Assembly: GCA_008501785.1 (NCBI GenBank)
Contig: QQUD01000383.1
Coordinates: 1-13,675 of the forward strand
DNA length: 13,675 nt
Direction of reading: 5' to 3'
Origin: Chloroflexota bacterium
Lineage (GTDB): Bacteria > Chloroflexota > Anaerolineae > Promineifilales > Promineifilaceae
The first letter of the stretch is position 1; each line of letters begins with the position of its first letter. Made by a program: the position numbers and the translations under genes. Shown here piece after piece: positions 5,860 through 13,403 of the stretch. The notes beneath the pieces were generated by a model. The model was not told where the DNA came from. It saw only the letters and a list, made by a program, of their open reading frames with translations, and made no database searches.

Positions 5860-8800
5860 TTATTTCGCAATTAAGGTGAGGTAAATGAATGTGCGGTTAA
5901 ACTCAAACGCCCCAATATCACAAGCGTTTGTGCCATCCGCATCAGCGTCAGCAGGACGCGTGTAGCCCCGTTGATCTAAAACGAACTTGTCGCCACACCC
6001 ATTGACACCAATTGGAATGATGTCAACTGCGGAAGATCCCACAAGAAGTGGCAACACAACTTCACCGGATGGAACCTCTGTCATTGGTGTGAGCATTGGG
6101 TCACCGCTTAGGCTGCTGCTATCGGTAATACATGCGCCAGATTCAACAAGATTGTACCCGCCATCAAGCAGTTCGCCTGCTGCTGCACAGTCTGAACCAG
6201 TGCTGTTGGCAACAATCGAGCTTTTTATGGTGAGAATGCTGTTTGCTGTCATTGAAATGCCACCGGTGCTGGTAACGGCCGTATTCTCACTCACCGTTAC
6301 TTGGCTCAAAGAAGATGACCCATCCACAACAACACCGCCGCCATAGCCTGCACTATTGCCATAAATAGAGCTTGTTTCCAAAACGGCCGCTTCACCACCT
6401 ACGTAAACACCACCACCACTGCCTGAGTTTGCTTCGTTGTAGCGAATCGTGCTATTTTCAATCAGGCCACCACCATAAAAACCGCCACCATCTCCACTAG
6501 CAACATTATTTTCAACCAGCGAGTTGAGCAGCCACACGCCTTCAGTCGCCCCACAAATGCCGCCACCATTGTTGGCACTGGTATTGTGACTAATAGTCGC
6601 ATTCTCAATAAGTGTCGCGGCATAATAACTATAAATACCGCCACAATCATTGGCAGATTGGTTGTATTGAACAGTAGATTCATCATCCAAAATCATCAAA
6701 GCATACTCGATATAAACACCAGCACCCTCAGTCGAGGCTGTATTTGTGATGGTATTGCTCATGATGCCTGTATTGCTTAGGCGACTCAAGCCATATTCAC
6801 TCCTAAATCCACCCCCATCCTCATTAGCTGTATTGTTAATAATTGTACTGTCTTTTACAAGCACAAGACCGTAGTAGTTAAACACACCGCCCCCGGTTTG
6901 CGTGGCGGTATTGTTTTTAATCGTACTACGCACAAGATTGAGATGACCATACACTTCAATCGCCCCACCTGATTGACCTTCACAATCAGAAACGACAACA
7001 TCGACCAGGATCACAAAACCATACCCACCGGCTTCAAGACAGCCCCCATCACTGCTATCTAACCCGTGCGAAATGGTTAAATCTTGCAAAATGAGGCCCC
7101 CATCATCCTCTTCATAAAACAGTTGGGATACATCGTTCCCGTGGATAATTGTGCCTGCTGTTGATGCACCGCGAATGGTCACATGTTCTGTAGTAATTTG
7201 GATATTTGGGGTAATCATGTAAGTCCCTGTAGACAATTGCACCACATCCCAACCATCTCCAGCATCACAATTATCAACGGCCGTATCTGTCTCAGCCGCT
7301 TCTACAGCTTCACGCAGCGTACAGTTTCCATTAACCACCATGTCATCATCTGTCGTGTCAACCGTGATTACATTCTCGGTAAATGTGGGGATCGTTGCAT
7401 TATCATCGCTTTCAACTGCGCCCAAATCGCAAGCATTTCCATTCGTGCGCGTGGCACCTGTCTGGTCATCACTTGGACAAAAATCATCATTCCCGGCGTC
7501 AATCGCAGGGCTGCTACTCTTCAAAACGTAGCTTTTTGGATGCGTATCGTCTGGCAGGGTTGCCCCACCATTATCAGCCAGTGGCTCCAGAACATTGGTA
7601 AAAAGCGTGCCGACAGGCAGCGTGAAATCATAACGATACTCCTGGCATCCTGTTGATTTTCCAAACAAATTATTACCTGCTGAGTGGAGATTGTAGCCAG
7701 GTACGTAACAATCTGCATAGGTGTCTGACTCGCTTCCATTTGCGCTGTTACCGGCCAAAATTGTATTGTAAAAATAGCCAAAGTAGGAGTCGTTGGCAAA
7801 GCCGCCACCTTGATTCCCGGCTGTGTTAGCGACGACGGTGCTGTTCTCAAAAACAACCCCCAAAAAGTACGAAAAGACCGCGCCACCATTCCTACCCGCT
7901 TCGTTTTGGGTTAATGTACTGTTGCGAATGTAGGTATAAAGATAGTCATCACCAGATGTATGGATAGCACCCCCGTCTGTAGTCGCCGTGTTGCTTATAA
8001 AAGTAGAGCGATCAATGGCAAGCCCAGCATAACCATACACACTAATCCCGCCACCGCTGCCATTGGCTGTATTTTCTTCAAAAAGGCTATCCTCAACAAT
8101 GGTACCTCCATAATATTCGTGATAGATACCACCACCATCACTGGTAGCCAGATTGTCACGGAAGATGCTCTGCCTCACATAGACCTCTACTCCATATAGA
8201 TAAACACCACCGCCATACGAAGCAGTATTGCTATAAACTGTACTGTTTTCAATGATCAAAGAGCCATCTTCCACATAAAACCCGCCACCGTAATTGTTAA
8301 CGGCCGTATTGTGTTGAATGGTACTATCTTCAATGAGCACATCCATGGTCGTATACACGCCACCGCCATATTCAGTTGCTTCATTGTATTCAATGGTTGA
8401 ATTGCGCACCGTCACGCCGCCAGAGTCCAGTTTGGCAGCCCCGCCTTCATCAGAAGCAAGGTTGTGATGAATCCAGCTATCCTCAATGTGAAGCTGCCCT
8501 TCACCATCTGAAAATATGCCCGCTCCATCAACCGCCGTATTCGTTGCAATCTCGGAGTTACCTTCAATGATCAATAAACTATTATTGTTATAGATACCGC
8601 CGCCATTGGTGATGGCTGTATTTGAATTAATATCGACATCAAGCAAACGCCCTGTGCTATTGCTCAAGTAAATACCGGCACCGTTGCCAACGTCCCCATT
8701 TGTGATCTGAACATCCTCTAATCGGAAAGAAAGATCAGATGACAAGGCTGGGTTTATATGAAAAATCCGGTCTGATGAAAATCCATTGATGCTGGTTGAA

Positions 8801-9171
8801 TTGCTGCTAGCACCGTTAATCGTCAGCGATTCCAACACATCCAAATCACCCGTGGCATTCAAATCTTCACCGCTGCCGGTAAGTGAAAGGATATATTTTC
8901 CTGCTGGCAGTGTAATCACATCAGCGCCATTTCCAGCTGTACAAGCATCAACACTGCTATCTGTATTAGCCGATTGAACCGCTTCACGAAGCGAACAATC
9001 TCCATCACTGTTTAGTTCATCATTTGTTGTGTTAACAGTTATCGAGGCGGAAACGGCCGTTTTGCCTGACGCTGCTAACGTGTGCGGATTTAAAGCATTA
9101 AGTAGAATGAATATGAACAAAGCAGTAAACGAGAGGCTCCCAAAAAGATAATTGAGACGCTTCCTATTCAT
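5860..9171 (-). CDS. Large secreted CSLREA-type parallel beta-helix repeat protein with two tandem halves
   Basis: The product has 1103 residues. Residues 1-34 are a basic-then-hydrophobic export signal or anchor (MNRKRLNYLF..., cleavage possibly after TLAASG). A CSLREA domain follows (DGDCSLREAVQSANTD, 56-71, with ADVITLPAGKYIL), then many short Asn/Thr/Gly-rich coils such as NSTVYSNTASYGGGVYL, typical of a right-handed parallel beta-helix like chlamydial Pmp or pectate-lyase folds. A choice-of-anchor-Q-like cap follows (GYNLHSAGNNLFG, AIDAGNDDFC..., ACDLGAVE, 493-587). The second half repeats the plan: CTLREAVEAAETD (617-629), coils, and a cap ending ACDIGAFEFNR. The C-terminus FIYLTLIAK resembles the Y/F-L-P-L-hydrophobic-K/R ends I recall on many Chloroflexota exported proteins. 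A surface or extracellular adhesive role is likely; no catalytic motif is seen. ATG 9171-9169 has AAGGA ten bases upstream. Five CGGCCG palindromes lie in frame as T/A-A-V. Confidence 0.85.
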   Translation of the reverse strand: MNRKRLNYLFGSLSFTALFIFILLNALNPHTLAASGKTAVSASITVNTTNDELNSDGDCSLREAVQSANTDSSVDACTAGNGADVITLPAGKYILSLTGSGEDLNATGDLDVLESLTINGASSNSTSINGFSSDRIFHINPALSSDLSFRLEDVQITNGDVGNGAGIYLSNSTGRLLDVDINSNTAITNGGGIYNNNSLLIIEGNSEIATNTAVDGAGIFSDGEGQLHIEDSWIHHNLASDEGGAAKLDSGGVTVRNSTIEYNEATEYGGGVYTTMDVLIEDSTIQHNTAVNNYGGGFYVEDGSLIIENSTVYSNTASYGGGVYLYGVEVYVRQSIFRDNLATSDGGGIYHEYYGGTIVEDSLFEENTANGSGGGISVYGYAGLAIDRSTFISNTATTDGGAIHTSGDDYLYTYIRNSTLTQNEAGRNGGAVFSYFLGVVFENSTVVANTAGNQGGGFANDSYFGYFYNTILAGNSANGSESDTYADCYVPGYNLHSAGNNLFGKSTGCQEYRYDFTLPVGTLFTNVLEPLADNGGATLPDDTHPKSYVLKSSSPAIDAGNDDFCPSDDQTGATRTNGNACDLGAVESDDNATIPTFTENVITVDTTDDDMVVNGNCTLREAVEAAETDTAVDNCDAGDGWDVVQLSTGTYMITPNIQITTEHVTIRGASTAGTIIHGNDVSQLFYEEDDGGLILQDLTISHGLDSSDGGCLEAGGYGFVILVDVVVSDCEGQSGGAIEVYGHLNLVRSTIKNNTATQTGGGVFNYYGLVLVKDSTIINNTANEDGGGFRSEYGLSRLSNTGIMSNTITNTASTEGAGVYIEYALMILDDESTVQYNQSANDCGGIYSYYAATLIENATISHNTSANNGGGICGATEGVWLLNSLVENNVASGDGGGFYGGGLIENSTIRYNEANSGSGGGVYVGGEAAVLETSSIYGNSAGYGGGVVVDGSSSLSQVTVSENTAVTSTGGISMTANSILTIKSSIVANSTGSDCAAAGELLDGGYNLVESGACITDSSSLSGDPMLTPMTEVPSGEVVLPLLVGSSAVDIIPIGVNGCGDKFVLDQRGYTRPADADADGTNACDIGAFEFNRTFIYLTLIAK

Positions 9172-9537
9172 CTTTACACCATCCTTATTTTGATTTACCT
9201 GACATCAGTGCGGGCCGTTGTTAAATAATAATTTGTGTGGTTTAGTCTCGGGGCTTCCTTTCGATCTACAAATATGAGACTCTTCCAGGAACATGTAGCA
9301 GTGTAATGGCAAAGTAGGAAAAAGAGTCTAGCCAATTTGTCCTATGGATGACTTGGGGTATAAACAATGGAAGTAACAGTACAGGTCAAGAAGTTATACA
9401 AAGTTTCACAGAGGATGCACGGAGTTGCACAGAGAGAAGAAAGAGAGAAAAAAGATTTTTACTCATATTATTGTCCGCACAAAGCAGATTAACAAGAAAT
9501 GATGTCGCTATAACATACCAAAAATAAGGTTAGTATC
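9172..9537. other. Long intergenic region with a CACAGAG repeat
   Basis: No gene is visible between the beta-helix start and the small ORF at 9538. The only obvious structure is CACAGAG (9407-9413), CACGGAG (9418-9424) and CACAGAG (9428-9434), at periods of 11 and 10 bases, followed by a purine-rich tract (to about 9456). It resembles the CACAGAGG..CACGGAG intergenic sequence that recurs in many environmental bacterial genomes. The promoter of the beta-helix gene should lie at the left edge, but I see no convincing hexamers. Confidence 0.45.
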
Positions 9538-9681
9538 ATGATTACTGTAGATGATATAAAGCAATACGAGGACGATGGGATGTTTTGGGTCGAAGGTGCA
9601 CAGATCGTCTATGCTATAGAAATCTTCAACACTTGGGAGCTGTATATTTTGGGTGAATCTAAAAGGACTCAGGTTAAGTAA
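9538..9681 (+). CDS. Possible 47-residue hypothetical protein
   Basis: ATG 9538 to TAA 9681 encodes MITVDDIKQYEDDGMFWVEG, then AQIVYAIEIFNTWELYILGE and a basic end KRTQVK. An AAGG sequence precedes the ATG by eight bases. The composition is globular-like and acidic with aromatic residues, unlike a random frame, but no family is recognised and the length alone is not significant. The reverse-strand frame over the same bases looks like a shadow. Confidence 0.4.
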   Translation: MITVDDIKQYEDDGMFWVEGAQIVYAIEIFNTWELYILGESKRTQVK

Positions 9682-9815
9682 ATTTGTACTTAACAACTAT
9701 ACTCATAATCGTTCTGTCATGCGCACCCATACGAAGAACAACAGATCAAAATGCTATTTAGATCAGTTCGATAACATTGAAAAAGTTAACGGACAGAAAG
9801 TGGAGAAACAAAAGT

Positions 9816-10139
9816 ATGTGGAAACAAAAATTAGAACGCTATGATAAGCTGGTCGAAAAATGTCCAAGGTTTGATCGAAAAGGAAAAACCGTGCCGTATA
9901 CATCTGCAAACGGACACATGTTTTCGATACTAAACAAAGAGGGTGAATTGGGATTTAGGTATGCAAAGGATGTGCAGGAAAAGTATATCGAGGCATGGGG
10001 TACAACCATTTTCAAATCCCACGGTGCCGTCATGAGAGGGTATGTGTTAATACCCGACCCTATGTTTGCAGATTTGGATAAATTAGCAGACTATCTTAAC
10101 GAAAGTTACGATTACGTGATGTCGCTTGACCCAAAATAA
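9816..10139 (+). CDS. TfoX/Sxy N-terminal-domain-like small protein
   Basis: A 107-residue protein. The core KCPRFDRKGKTVPYTSANGHMFSILNKEGELGFRYAKD, then a segment ending KSHGAVMRGYVLIPD and a C-terminal LADYLNESYDYVMSLDPK, fits the compact TfoX/Sxy N-terminal fold (related to YjbR/CyaY-like alpha-beta domains). In this family many members are stand-alone proteins of unknown role; the competence function of Escherichia coli Sxy should not be assumed. I chose ATG 9816, ten bases after GGAG; a frame 13 codons longer from 9777 has no better start and a lysine/arginine-rich leader not seen in relatives. The next gene begins 22 bases after the stop, so the two are probably co-transcribed. Confidence 0.72.
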   Translation: MWKQKLERYDKLVEKCPRFDRKGKTVPYTSANGHMFSILNKEGELGFRYAKDVQEKYIEAWGTTIFKSHGAVMRGYVLIPDPMFADLDKLADYLNESYDYVMSLDPK

Positions 10140-10161
10140 CGTCCGCAAAATCGAGGCGCAC

Positions 10162-10638
10162 ATGACACAACCCGGATATTTTGGGATTGGCATACACCGC
10201 GTAAAAACTGAGGGCAATATTGGCACACTCTGGCGGGGTGCGTACCAGCTAGGAGCAGATTTTATTTTCACAGTTGGGGCCAGACACAAACGCCAATCTA
10301 GTGATGTTTTCAAAACATGGCTGCATATTCCATTGTTTGGCTACGATGAGGTAAGCCAAATTCTTGATTCTATTTATGACTGCTTATTGGTTGGTGTAGA
10401 GCAGGGCGGAGAGCCGTTACCTGAATTCAAACACCCGCAGCGGTGTGTTTATTTACTTGGCTCAGAGGACAACGGCTTGCCACCTCACATCCTGGCACAG
10501 TGTCATCACGTGGTGTCAATTCCATCCATTCGCCCCGGCAGCTACAACGTAGCGCAAGCCGGAACTTTAATTATGTATGACAGAATGGTTAAAAATGGCT
10601 GTCTTACTAACGGCCGTTTAAACCTGAAAAACCGGTAA
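10162..10638 (+). CDS. SpoU/TrmH-type RNA 2'-O-methyltransferase
   Basis: A 158-residue single-domain member of the SPOUT class, which transfers methyl from S-adenosylmethionine to ribose 2'-OH in tRNA or rRNA using a knotted fold. The three family motifs are in order: EGNIGTLWRGA (18-27, with Asn19 and the conserved Arg25), VYLLGSEDNGLPP (96-108) and IPSIRPGSYNVAQAG (120-134). The last is usually ..SLNVA.A; here Tyr replaces Leu and Gln-Ala the usual Val-Ala, a mild departure. The exact RNA substrate cannot be read from sequence. I chose ATG 10162, with GAGG five bases upstream, because relatives start (M)..GYFGIGI; an upstream TTG at 10126 overlaps the preceding gene. AACGGCCGTT falls at 10609-10618, encoding N-G-R-L near the C-terminus. 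Confidence 0.9.
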   Translation: MTQPGYFGIGIHRVKTEGNIGTLWRGAYQLGADFIFTVGARHKRQSSDVFKTWLHIPLFGYDEVSQILDSIYDCLLVGVEQGGEPLPEFKHPQRCVYLLGSEDNGLPPHILAQCHHVVSIPSIRPGSYNVAQAGTLIMYDRMVKNGCLTNGRLNLKNR

Positions 10639-10657
10639 TTGATTGATTTTCTTGTAA

Positions 10658-10731
10658 TTGTTGTCGTGATTCGTTGTCGTCATCGATTTTCTTTTTTCGA
10701 TCACGACAACGAATTTCGATCACGGCAACGA
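10658..10731. repeat. Nested direct and inverted repeats of a 13-base unit
   Basis: Left side: TTGTTGTCGTGAT (10658-10670) and TCGTTGTCGTCAT (10671-10683). Right side, inverted: ATCACGACAACGA (10700-10712) and ATCACGGCAACGA (10719-10731). The inner pair forms an 18-bp hairpin with one mismatch (10669-10686 with 10697-10714) around a 10-base pyrimidine loop. It starts 20 bases after the methyltransferase stop. It could terminate that transcript, but no T-run follows the stem. Confidence 0.65.
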
Positions 10732-10742
10732 GTATATCCTTT

Positions 10743-10894
10743 GCTCTGGCCGATCTCCTGATCGTGTCAGTCCTCTTCTTCGATTTCCAAACCAGCTTCT
10801 TTGTTGGAAAATAACGGCCGTTTCCCTCCCCTACAATCCGCAACATTTATCAGTTTACATTCCACTCTCAAACCGCATTCAGTTTGAACGGGGG
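10743..10894. repeat. Intergenic repeat copy B (left module, AACGGCCGTT, right module)
   Basis: This is the most complete copy in the window. The left module, 10743-10823, matches copy A. The palindrome is at 10813-10822. The region 10812-10894 aligns to 13404-13485 with about 65 of 82 bases identical by eye, including TTTCCCTCCCC, ATCCGCAACAT and CATTCAG. No open frame is conserved between copies. Confidence 0.7.
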
Positions 10895-10903
10895 TTGATG
10901 ATG

Positions 10904-10937
10904 TAACGGCCGTTCCCCCCCACCGCTTCCACAACCA
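10904..10937. repeat. Partial right-module copy starting at a second AACGGCCGTT
   Basis: TAACGGCCGTTCCCCCCC (from 10904) followed by ACCGCTTCCACAACC parallels the start of copy C (TAACGGCCGTTTCCCTCCCC, then ACCATCCGCAAC). This lies ten bases after copy B, giving two head-to-tail palindromes 92 bases apart. Confidence 0.5.
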
Positions 10938-10953
10938 ACCATCCCAAAACAGA

Positions 10954-10975
10954 TGGAAGCGTTTTGGAAGCGTTT
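10954..10975. repeat. Perfect tandem duplication of TGGAAGCGTTT
   Basis: An 11-base unit is present twice without a gap, 88 bases before the lipoprotein start at 11063. The spacing of one helical turn would suit adjacent binding of a regulator; it could equally be replication slippage. Confidence 0.45.
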
Positions 10976-11062
10976 GATCCGTATCATTCCTCATGTCATG
11001 CGCAAACGCTGATGTATTGTAAAAAAACCTGTTTTGTATTTTTATAATAAGGAGACAATCTC

Positions 11063-12628
11063 ATGAAGAATATTTTATTATCCCTTGCCATCTTTTTAGT
11101 ATTGACCTTAGCCGCTTGTGGTGGCGACACTCCAGATATTGGAGAAATCGTCGATACCGCTCAAGATGGTTTGGAAACCGCTCAAGAAACCGTTCAAGAA
11201 GTTGTTGATGAGGTTTCTGAAACAATGGAAGAAGGTGATCCCTTAACGATTGATGATGTTCTGGGTTCATATACCTTTCATACCCCCTCCAATGATTGGC
11301 ATTATGGTGAGATCACACGTGACGGGGAATTATTGAAATGGACCAACCGCGCTGGTGTGGAGTGGAGCCTCACCCCTGACTTCCCAAATAACCGTCTTCT
11401 GACTGATGACTCTTTCCCATATCAGAACGATTACCAAAACTTTGATCTTGTCATTGAAGGTGGCGCGTATACAGGGTTTACCTCCAATAATGATTTCTGG
11501 GCACATGATGCCCCAGAGCTTACACAAGAACCCAACAACACCGAAGGGCCAGCAGGTGAAACTTTTGACGTTGATCCGACGCAGCCGATAGACGTGGAAG
11601 ACAGTAGCGGCACGCAGGTTTCAATTAACGCCAATGAGCTTGTGGATGAGAACGGCAATCCAGCTACAGGAGACGTGAAGGTGAACATGTTCACCCCTGA
11701 CATGGCCAATGAAGGGGGCGAAGCGGAAGGTGCAGAAGCAGAAGTGTCAACGTCTTGCGAGCCGCTGACAGTGTGGAGCTATAACCCAGAGACTGGGCTT
11801 TGGGAAGAAGAAGGGCTGGCACCATACCAAGATGATCGCTGTGTCGAGAGTATTGGCACAGTGTCTGTCGAAGTGACAGACGATGAAGGCAACGAGTATG
11901 ACTTGGCGGAAGGTGCAGAAGCAGAGGTATCTATCCCTTGCGAGCCTACACCAGACGAAGTTCTGACCGTGTGGTCATATAACGCAGAAACCGGGCTTTG
12001 GGAAGAAGAAGGTACTACAGTAGTCGAAGAAGGTGAGCGATGTAGCGCGGAAGTTAGCGATTTATCCAATGTGAACTTTGGAACAACAGCCGAAGAACCA
12101 GCCGAAGAACCAGCAGACGCACCCACTACCACGGAAACACAAACTGAAACAGGAGAGGTAGAACTTGTCCTAGCAAGTAATGCTTTGGTAGCTGGTGACG
12201 TTGTTGCTATTGAAGGAAATTCATCCGGGCCTTACACAGTTGCTACTGGCGATTATTTTGCCTACTTTAATACAGAATGGTATCTTAACTACCCTAAATA
12301 TGGCATCCAAAGTGGCGATATCGTGTCATCAATCGTCATTGCCAATGCCGACATCACGCTGCAAGCAAGCATTATTGCTGGGGCAGTAGCGGAAGCAGGT
12401 AATGCGGAAGCGGCGGCACAATTATTGGATACACCATCTGGGTTGACCGTAGATTCAACCTACCGCGTTGCATCCATTGGGGCTGTCAATCAACCCCTTC
12501 TTGCAGATGATTTTGTTGAACTATTGCTCGGCGATACAAACTCTAGTGAGCCACCCTATCTGGTGAACATCTATCGCGGTGAAAATCGAGAACTGGTGGC
12601 GACATTCACCATCAATAAGCAGCAATAG
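11063..12628 (+). CDS. Exported lipoprotein with internally duplicated WSY-ETGLWEEEG module
   Basis: A 521-residue protein. Residues 1-19 are a lipoprotein signal with lipobox LAAC (Cys19), so the mature protein should be membrane-anchored outside the cell. After a helical, coiled-coil-like stretch (DGLETAQETVQEVVDEVSETM, 35-55) comes a beta-rich region (about 60-150: SYTFHTPSNDWHYGEITRDGELLKW...). Next, GTQVSINANELVDENGNPATGDVKV (183-207) resembles carboxypeptidase-regulatory-like or ZU5-like surface modules. Then two copies of GAEAEVS..CEP...LTVWSY..ETGLWEEEG lie at 223-251 and 284-317, an internal duplication visible in DNA too (11729-11815, 11912-12013). An acidic/Pro/Thr linker (342-364) leads to an unrecognised C-terminal domain of about 155 residues. 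ATG 11063 follows AAGGAG by eight bases. A surface role is likely; the function is unknown. Confidence 0.85.
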   Translation: MKNILLSLAIFLVLTLAACGGDTPDIGEIVDTAQDGLETAQETVQEVVDEVSETMEEGDPLTIDDVLGSYTFHTPSNDWHYGEITRDGELLKWTNRAGVEWSLTPDFPNNRLLTDDSFPYQNDYQNFDLVIEGGAYTGFTSNNDFWAHDAPELTQEPNNTEGPAGETFDVDPTQPIDVEDSSGTQVSINANELVDENGNPATGDVKVNMFTPDMANEGGEAEGAEAEVSTSCEPLTVWSYNPETGLWEEEGLAPYQDDRCVESIGTVSVEVTDDEGNEYDLAEGAEAEVSIPCEPTPDEVLTVWSYNAETGLWEEEGTTVVEEGERCSAEVSDLSNVNFGTTAEEPAEEPADAPTTTETQTETGEVELVLASNALVAGDVVAIEGNSSGPYTVATGDYFAYFNTEWYLNYPKYGIQSGDIVSSIVIANADITLQASIIAGAVAEAGNAEAAAQLLDTPSGLTVDSTYRVASIGAVNQPLLADDFVELLLGDTNSSEPPYLVNIYRGENRELVATFTINKQQ

Positions 12629-12717
12629 CTATCCGTTGGTCGTTGTGTTAACAATCATCATGTAGGTTGATGTGACCACGAACCGGCAGCGTATAAATCT
12701 ATAGTTCTAGCTGACTC

Positions 12718-12750
12718 AAGAGAGCGATGTGGCAAACGCATCGCTCTCTT
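12718..12750 (+). terminator. Perfect 12-bp hairpin between the two lipoprotein genes
   Basis: AAGAGAGCGATG (12718-12729) pairs perfectly with CATCGCTCTCTT (12739-12750), leaving a 9-base loop; only TTT follows the stem. It begins 89 bases after the first lipoprotein stop and ends 30 bases before the next start, so it is probably an intrinsic terminator of the upstream gene. A weak promoter-like pair (TTGATG 12667, TATAAA 12692, 19 apart) upstream means leader attenuation of the second gene is also possible. Confidence 0.65.
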
Positions 12751-12780
12751 TGGGTCAGGCTGGTGTTAGGAGTGAATCGC

Positions 12781-13398
12781 ATGAAGAAGATGTTTTTACC
12801 AAAAACAATTGTGTTACTGAGCATTGTTCTCCTCAGCCTGCTTGCTGCCTGTACGCAGAATGATGAACCTATCTATGATCTATCCACCGATGAGGGGGTG
12901 CAGCGGGCGTATGAGCAAGAAAAAGGTGAAGGCGTTCAGGTTGTCAATTTTTGTATGGAACGGCCGTCATCCTTGCAAGATATCATTCTGGTCGGTTTCT
13001 TTGCCGATGATGCCGGCTGCCTCTACGATGAAATGTTTGTTGATGGCGAATTAGGTACAATTCGGGATATGACGGCGGCAGGATTGGCGCATAACGGTTG
13101 GGCTGATGAAAGCCAGCGTGAAGCGCTGGCGCTCATTTGGGCGGAAGCCATCATTTTTGTAGAAGTAGCCATGATGCAGCAAGAAAATGACGACTTTATT
13201 TCAGAAAGCCAACCATTTTCACCGCCGTCGGCGACCTTAAATGATGACGGCAGTGTCACACTGGAAATATGGGTGGAGTATCCAGGTGGCATGTTGCCTG
13301 AAACAACTTACAAGCTGCACGAGATCAAAATTCTGGCAGATGGTTCGCCTGATTTCAATCGTGTAGCGGAACAATTTACGATTAATTATGGTGGGTAA
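12781..13398 (+). CDS. Small exported lipoprotein, function unknown
   Basis: A 205-residue protein with a signal peptide MKKMFLPKTIVLLSIVLLSL and lipobox LAAC (Cys24), so it is a predicted lipoprotein. The mature part is acidic and begins TQNDEPIYDLSTDEG. It has two further cysteines (NFCMERPSS and DAGCLYDE) that could form a disulfide outside the cell, a helical middle (ESQREALALIWAEAIIFVEV) and a beta-rich end (SVTLEIWVEYPGGMLPETTYKLHEIKIL). I recognise no family. The start is ATG 12781, eight bases after AGGAG; the longer frame from 12727 would translate the upstream hairpin and is rejected. It shares orientation and export type with the preceding lipoprotein, but a hairpin separates them. 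A palindrome at 12960-12967 encodes part of E-R-P-S, a third codon phase for this motif. Confidence 0.84.
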   Translation: MKKMFLPKTIVLLSIVLLSLLAACTQNDEPIYDLSTDEGVQRAYEQEKGEGVQVVNFCMERPSSLQDIILVGFFADDAGCLYDEMFVDGELGTIRDMTAAGLAHNGWADESQREALALIWAEAIIFVEVAMMQQENDDFISESQPFSPPSATLNDDGSVTLEIWVEYPGGMLPETTYKLHEIKILADGSPDFNRVAEQFTINYGG

Positions 13399-13403
13399 GG
13401 GGG

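Noticed and set aside
7183..7656. 157-residue and similar forward-strand frames across the beta-helix gene
   Set aside because: They are shadows of the repetitive, compositionally biased reverse-strand gene, without start signals or domains.
6300..8700. Regularly spaced similar segments that might suggest a CRISPR array or DNA tandem repeat
   Set aside because: The repetition is degenerate and in frame with N-T-A...G-G-G coils of the beta-helix protein; there are no identical repeats with unique spacers.
10767..10994. 75-residue reverse-strand frame in the repeat-rich intergenic region
   Set aside because: It is made of repeat copy B and a second palindrome, has no ribosome site, and the aligned frame in copy A differs in length and stops.
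11043..11048. Perfect TATAAT upstream of the large lipoprotein
   Set aside because: Transcription from it would begin inside or after the AAGGAG ribosome site (11049-11054), and no -35 lies at 16-18 bases (TTGTAA is 20 away).
12727..12780. Upstream ATG start for the small lipoprotein
   Set aside because: It lies inside the perfect hairpin, and the added residues would spoil a clean lipoprotein signal that starts at 12781.
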